A stretch of 15,982 bases of DNA, from contig JADHTP010000038.1 in NCBI GenBank assembly GCA_016784945.1, forward strand, positions 1 through 15,982. Direction: 5' to 3'. The notes beneath the pieces are model-generated. The model ran no database searches. It had not been told where the DNA came from and saw only the letters and a list, made by a program, of their open reading frames with translations. The translations under genes and the position numbers were made by a program. Of the stretch, positions 14,783-15,982 are shown piece by piece. This DNA is from Deltaproteobacteria bacterium (GTDB lineage: Bacteria; Myxococcota_A; UBA9042; DTJE01). How positions within the stretch are numbered: position 1 is the stretch's first letter; every line of letters starts with the position of its first letter.

Positions 14783-14794
14783 TCCCGGTATAAT
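14766..14794 (+). promoter_or_regulatory. Sigma70-type promoter for the lipoprotein gene at 14823
   Basis: TTGAAG (14766-14771, four of six matches) and TATAAT (14789-14794, a perfect -10) are separated by exactly 17 bp. Transcription would start near 14801, about 22 bp before the ATG. It is the best promoter match in the window and stands out as AT-rich against GC-rich surroundings. Confidence 0.65.
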
Positions 14795-14822
14795 TCCTCG
14801 TTCTTTCTTTGGGGAATTTGGG

Positions 14823-15982
14823 ATGAGCCTTTTGCGACTTCTCGCCATTACGTCGGTTTCGCTCGGTCTGCTGTCCGTTGGCTGTGGCGTGGACAGCGGA
14901 AACGGCAGCAATGACCTGCAGGGGGTGGATCTCTCGGGAATCGACATCAACTACGGCGACAACGGAGGCGGCAAGGACGGATTCATCCCGCAGGACCCGG
15001 GCAACACCGGTGACGTGAACATCACCACGGGAAACGAGTACCCGTCGGCTGAACTGATGATGAAGATCACCGGCCCCGCGGGCCACGGTTTCGCGGTCAG
15101 CCCCGGCAGCATCCTGTCCGTGACCGGCGTGATCTTCAGCCTCCCCAATTCCAACGTGAACATTTCCTGGAAATGCGATCACGTCACGGCCGCCGGCCTG
15201 GTGCACGCGGCTGACGGATACGCCTTCGGCGCCCCCTTCTGGCAGACCGACGGCATCCCCCTCAACGTGGGTGACAACCTGATCACCGTGACCGCCCAGA
15301 CCGAAACCGAGACCGCCACCGAGTCCATCCTGGTCACCTACAACCCGGGCTTCGTTTTCCAGAGCACCGTGGAGGCTCGTCCCCCCGCCATCTTCGTGGG
15401 CGACAACCAGAAAGTATTTACCACCATCGCCCTGGGCCTGTACGGCAACCTGGTGGGCAGCACCCTGGCTCTGCAGCAGGTGGACAAGGAAGGTAAGAAG
15501 ATCAAGGACGTGGGCAGCATGACCGACAACGGTCCCACGGGCGGATCCGGTGACGAAATCGCCCTTGACGGCGTGTTCACCCTGCAGTTCAACCTCTCCT
15601 GTCCGTCGGCCGATCCCCTGTACCTGCGGGCCGTGGCCCAGGCCAAGGTGTTCAACGGGCAGGAATCGGCCTTTTCGTCCATCGTGAAGATCGACTGTGT
15701 GAACCGTCTGACCGTCCAGAGTTGCGGCCTGCACGTGAAAACCCTGGCCAACGCCCGCACGGCCTACAACGGGGCCAAAGCCCAGGGCGTCGCCGCGGCC
15801 CGGCAAGCGGCTGCGGATGCGCTGAGCGCCGACGCGGACGCGCAGGAAGTGGGCGCCATATCCGAGGACGGTGGCCTGTGGGTCCAGTGGAATGACGGCG
15901 TCGTGGGCGCGCTGAACCTGGCGGAGGCGGACCAGCGGGGGAGCCAGGGTGAAGGCGGGGACGAACCGCCGCTGACCACCAT
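14823..15982 (+). CDS. Putative Ig-like / choice-of-anchor-X-like lipoprotein, C-terminus cut by window edge
   Basis: The frame runs open from the ATG at 14823 to the window end, giving at least 386 residues; GGGGA precedes the start. Residues 1-20 are a lipoprotein signal peptide with lipobox SVGC (Cys21). A Gly/Asp/Asn-rich linker covers about 22-68. Residues 75-173 look like a bacterial Ig-like beta-sandwich (SPGSILSVTGVIF, NISWKCD, IPLNVGDNLITVTAQ, ILVTY). Residues 178-292 contain SMTDNGPTGGSGDEIALDGVFT, split by GDEIALDG at 243-250. That resembles the Asp/Gly motif of choice-of-anchor X domains, often written DDGxxGDxxAGDGxY. An Ala-rich predicted helix (about 306-340) and GLWVQWNDGVVGAL follow. 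Domain names are from pattern memory and the function is unknown. It is probably anchored in the cell envelope. It diverges from the Cys-rich lipoprotein across 112 bp. Confidence 0.85.
   Translation, partial: MSLLRLLAITSVSLGLLSVGCGVDSGNGSNDLQGVDLSGIDINYGDNGGGKDGFIPQDPGNTGDVNITTGNEYPSAELMMKITGPAGHGFAVSPGSILSVTGVIFSLPNSNVNISWKCDHVTAAGLVHAADGYAFGAPFWQTDGIPLNVGDNLITVTAQTETETATESILVTYNPGFVFQSTVEARPPAIFVGDNQKVFTTIALGLYGNLVGSTLALQQVDKEGKKIKDVGSMTDNGPTGGSGDEIALDGVFTLQFNLSCPSADPLYLRAVAQAKVFNGQESAFSSIVKIDCVNRLTVQSCGLHVKTLANARTAYNGAKAQGVAAARQAAADALSADADAQEVGAISEDGGLWVQWNDGVVGALNLAEADQRGSQGEGGDEPPLTT

Overview
The window is GC-rich, gene-dense bacterial DNA, probably from a Myxococcota-like (former Deltaproteobacteria) lineage. 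Three things suggest this: a secreted protein ending in a MYXO-CTERM-like tag (Gly-Gly-Gly-Cys, hydrophobic helix, Arg cluster), two lipoproteins of the cysteine-rich or Ig-like kinds common in that group, and strong G/C preference at third codon positions. Several spacers carry degenerate 7-bp tandem repeats. The lineage is inferred from gene content only.

Positions 1-9237 are a central-carbon block. acnB (bifunctional aconitase B) runs leftward off the window edge. It diverges from dinB (DNA polymerase IV), which is followed 42 bp later by sucA, sucB and lpd in the same direction. These three encode the E1, E2 and E3 subunits of the 2-oxoglutarate dehydrogenase complex. Together acnB and sucAB-lpd supply two TCA-cycle steps, citrate to isocitrate and 2-oxoglutarate to succinyl-CoA. 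dinB is a translesion polymerase with no evident metabolic link.

Positions 9238-9495 are a gene-free convergent spacer. It holds a weak hairpin after lpd, a 68-bp element with perfect 10-bp terminal inverted repeats around a 22-bp palindrome, and a heptad repeat. hrpB, a DEAH-family helicase, lies on the minus strand at 9496-11925.

Positions 11994-15982 are a cell-envelope block. It has a secreted 668-residue protein of unknown function with a MYXO-CTERM-like tail (possible alpha/alpha toroid fold), then a repeat-rich spacer with five exact copies of GCGATAG. A cysteine-rich lipoprotein follows on the minus strand, built from two copies of a ten-cysteine unit. Divergent from it is a second lipoprotein, cut by the window end, with Ig-like and choice-of-anchor-X-like regions and a good sigma70-type promoter. 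The least described material is in this block and in the spacers. No RNA gene, CRISPR array, phage gene or full insertion sequence was seen.
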